Shown piece after piece: positions 6,706 through 8,117 of a stretch of 8,117 nucleotides of DNA; the stretch's first letter is position 1; every line of letters begins with the position of its first letter. The notes beneath the pieces were generated by a model. The model worked only from the letters and a program-made list of their open reading frames with translations, had not been told where the DNA came from and ran no database searches. The stretch spans positions 4,688-12,804 of the forward strand of contig PKXI01000168.1 in NCBI GenBank assembly GCA_003133425.1, given 5' to 3'. This stretch comes from Acidobacteriaceae bacterium. Lineage in GTDB: Bacteria > Acidobacteriota > Terriglobia > Terriglobales > Acidobacteriaceae. The translations under genes and the position numbers were made by a program.

Positions 6706-8117
6706 TTACGTTCCTACGGCCGTAAGCAAAGCATCTTCTTCTACGCGCTCTTTTAGCAGCGCCAGTGCTTCGTGCAACGGAACGTCGACGCTGGTTGACG
6801 TGGCGCGCGTTACTAGTTCAACCACACCGTCGGCGGCTTTCTTGCCTACGTTGATACGGTAAGGAATGCCGACCAGATCCGCATCTTTGAATTTGACGCC
6901 GGCGCGCTCGTCTCTGTCATCCAGCAGGACGTCGAGGCCGGCGGATTCGAGCTCGGCGGCCAGCTTTTCTCCGGTCTCTTTGAGCGCTGCGTCGGTCATG
7001 TTGGTTACGGTAACAACCACGGTGAAGGGCGCAATTGAGGCCGGCAACCAGAATCCATTCTTGTCGTTCGATTGCTCGATGGCGGCGGTGAGAATGCGCT
7101 CGATGCCGATGCCGTAACTGCCCATGATCGGCGTTATTTCCTTGCCGTTCACGTCGAGCACCTTGGCGCCCATGCTTTCGGAATACTTGTAGCCGAGCTT
7201 GAAGATGTGGCCAACTTCGACGGCTTTGCCGACCACGAGCTTCCCGGTACATGCACTGACGGGGCAGCCTTCGCCTTCGTTCACACTGCGGATGTCGGCT
7301 GCGAGCGTCCACGAGAAATCGCGGCCTGGAACGACGTTGCGCAGGTGGTAGTCCAGCTTGTTGGCGCCGGCGACGAGGTTCTTGCGGCCTTCGAGAGATT
7401 TGTCTACGACGACGGTCAGGCCCGTTTCGAGCGGCTTGGCGTCGGGCTTTACGCCGACCGGGCCCAGGAAGCCGGCGGGTCCATTGAAGTATTGCGATAG
7501 CTCTTCAGCTTGCATGGTGCGGAGCTCGCCCGCGCCCAACGCGCCCATGAGCTTGGTTTCGTTCACCTGGTGGTCGCCGCGCAGAAAGGCCGCAACGCCG
7601 TGCCAGGTGTCAGGCTTCCCCGCCGCACCGAGCTTTTGGGCCATGTAGGCCACACACTTGATGTCGTTCGCCTCGCTCATCTTGAGGAACGCGGCAATGT
7701 CGGCGATCGCGCCCATGCCCGGCGTATGAATCAGCTCCGGTTTACCGTCGCCCGTGGGTTCAAGTTCCGCGACCGGTTCGAGGCGCGAGGTGCCTTTTTC
7801 CAGGTTGGCTGCGTAGCCGCATACCGGGCAGCTTGCGATGAGGTCTTCGCCGGCGTCGGTGTAGACCATGAACTCCTGCGACTGCGAGCCGCCCATGGAG
7901 CCGGAGTCGGCTTCGACGGCCACGAATTTCAGGCCGCAGCGGGAGAAGATTTTGCGGTAGACGGCGTCGTGCAGGTCGAAGCTCTTGTCGAGGCCGGCCT
8001 TGTCGATGTCGAAGGAGTAGCTGTCCTTCATGGTGAACTGGCGCACGCGCAGCAGGCCGGATTTGGGGCGTGGTTCGTCGCGGAACTTGGCCTGAATCTG
8101 GTACCAGATCTGCGGCA
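6706..8117 (-). CDS. proS: Prolyl-tRNA synthetase, bacterial type, C-terminal part (5' end outside window)
   Basis: The enzyme charges tRNA-Pro with proline in the cytoplasm. The frame runs from the right edge to TAA at 6708-6706, about 470 codons; the family is usually about 570 residues, so the N-terminus and motif 1 are missing. The first visible residues, [17 protein letters not shown] then [18 protein letters not shown], are class II motif 2. The numbers below count from the GTG at 8046, which is internal and not a start. [10 protein letters not shown] is at 72-81. The bacterial editing insertion, which in the family hydrolyses mischarged Ala-tRNA-Pro, covers roughly 105-255, with [11 protein letters not shown] (155-165), GFLGPVG (192-198) and [12 protein letters not shown] (227-238). 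CPVSAC at 261-266 stands where a CPxC-type motif is common. [12 protein letters not shown] follows at 278-289. Motif 3 is [12 protein letters not shown] at 308-319. The anticodon-binding domain fills the end, with [24 protein letters not shown]. No defect is seen. It is upstream of the PBP gene on the same strand, 150 bp away. Confidence 0.96.
   Translation of the reverse strand, partial: PQIWYQIQAKFRDEPRPKSGLLRVRQFTMKDSYSFDIDKAGLDKSFDLHDAVYRKIFSRCGLKFVAVEADSGSMGGSQSQEFMVYTDAGEDLIASCPVCGYAANLEKGTSRLEPVAELEPTGDGKPELIHTPGMGAIADIAAFLKMSEANDIKCVAYMAQKLGAAGKPDTWHGVAAFLRGDHQVNETKLMGALGAGELRTMQAEELSQYFNGPAGFLGPVGVKPDAKPLETGLTVVVDKSLEGRKNLVAGANKLDYHLRNVVPGRDFSWTLAADIRSVNEGEGCPVSACTGKLVVGKAVEVGHIFKLGYKYSESMGAKVLDVNGKEITPIMGSYGIGIERILTAAIEQSNDKNGFWLPASIAPFTVVVTVTNMTDAALKETGEKLAAELESAGLDVLLDDRDERAGVKFKDADLVGIPYRINVGKKAADGVVELVTRATSTSVDVPLHEALALLKERVEEDALLTAVGT

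Noticed and set aside
7072..7500. A 142-codon plus-strand open frame across proS
   Set aside because: It overlaps conserved ProRS editing and motif 3 sequence and shows no motif or ribosome binding site of its own.
8044..8046. GTG as the start of prolyl-tRNA synthetase
   Set aside because: Codons upstream to the right edge encode conserved class II motif 2, which is essential, so this GTG is an internal valine.
1..8117. tRNA, rRNA, riboswitch, insertion sequence or prophage genes
   Set aside because: Nearly all of the window is accounted for by four coding regions and one 150-bp spacer, and no such feature was recognised in what remains.

Overview
The window shows four protein-coding genes in two converging blocks. 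Both edges cut through a gene. The DNA is visibly GC-rich, codon use looks alike in all four genes, and no transposase, phage or defence gene is present. The set (a long Lhr helicase next to a Nei-type glycosylase, a bifunctional class A penicillin-binding protein, a bacterial-type ProRS) points to a diderm soil-type bacterium. Two repeat types, GGGCTTTAGCCC-type palindromes and AGCTTCT/AGAAGCT heptads, remind me of intergenic repeats in Acidobacteriota (Terriglobia). That assignment rests on recollection and was not tested by a search.

Region by region: bases 1-3294 (+) hold the C-terminal three quarters or so of a large Lhr DNA repair helicase; the RecA-type motor lies off the left edge. 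Three bases later, on the same strand, a GTG-started Fpg/Nei-family DNA glycosylase (3298-4155) follows, forming a base-repair unit with lhr. Only 12 bp separate its stop from the stop of the converging class A PBP (4168-6555, -), which carries a transmembrane anchor, a UB2H-like region, a GT51 glycosyltransferase and a transpeptidase. A 150-bp spacer (6556-6705) holds two facing arrays of 7-bp repeats. Beyond it lies the 3' part of proS (6706-8117, -), from class II motif 2 to the C-terminus.

The plus-strand pair acts in DNA repair. The minus-strand pair joins translation (proS) with cell wall synthesis (PBP), with no functional link visible beyond shared orientation.

No wholly new multi-gene system is visible. 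Two structures are worth a second look: a paired-palindrome repeat lying in frame inside the lhr coding sequence (about 2480-2555), and the inverted heptad arrays just upstream of the PBP ribosome binding site (6575-6701).
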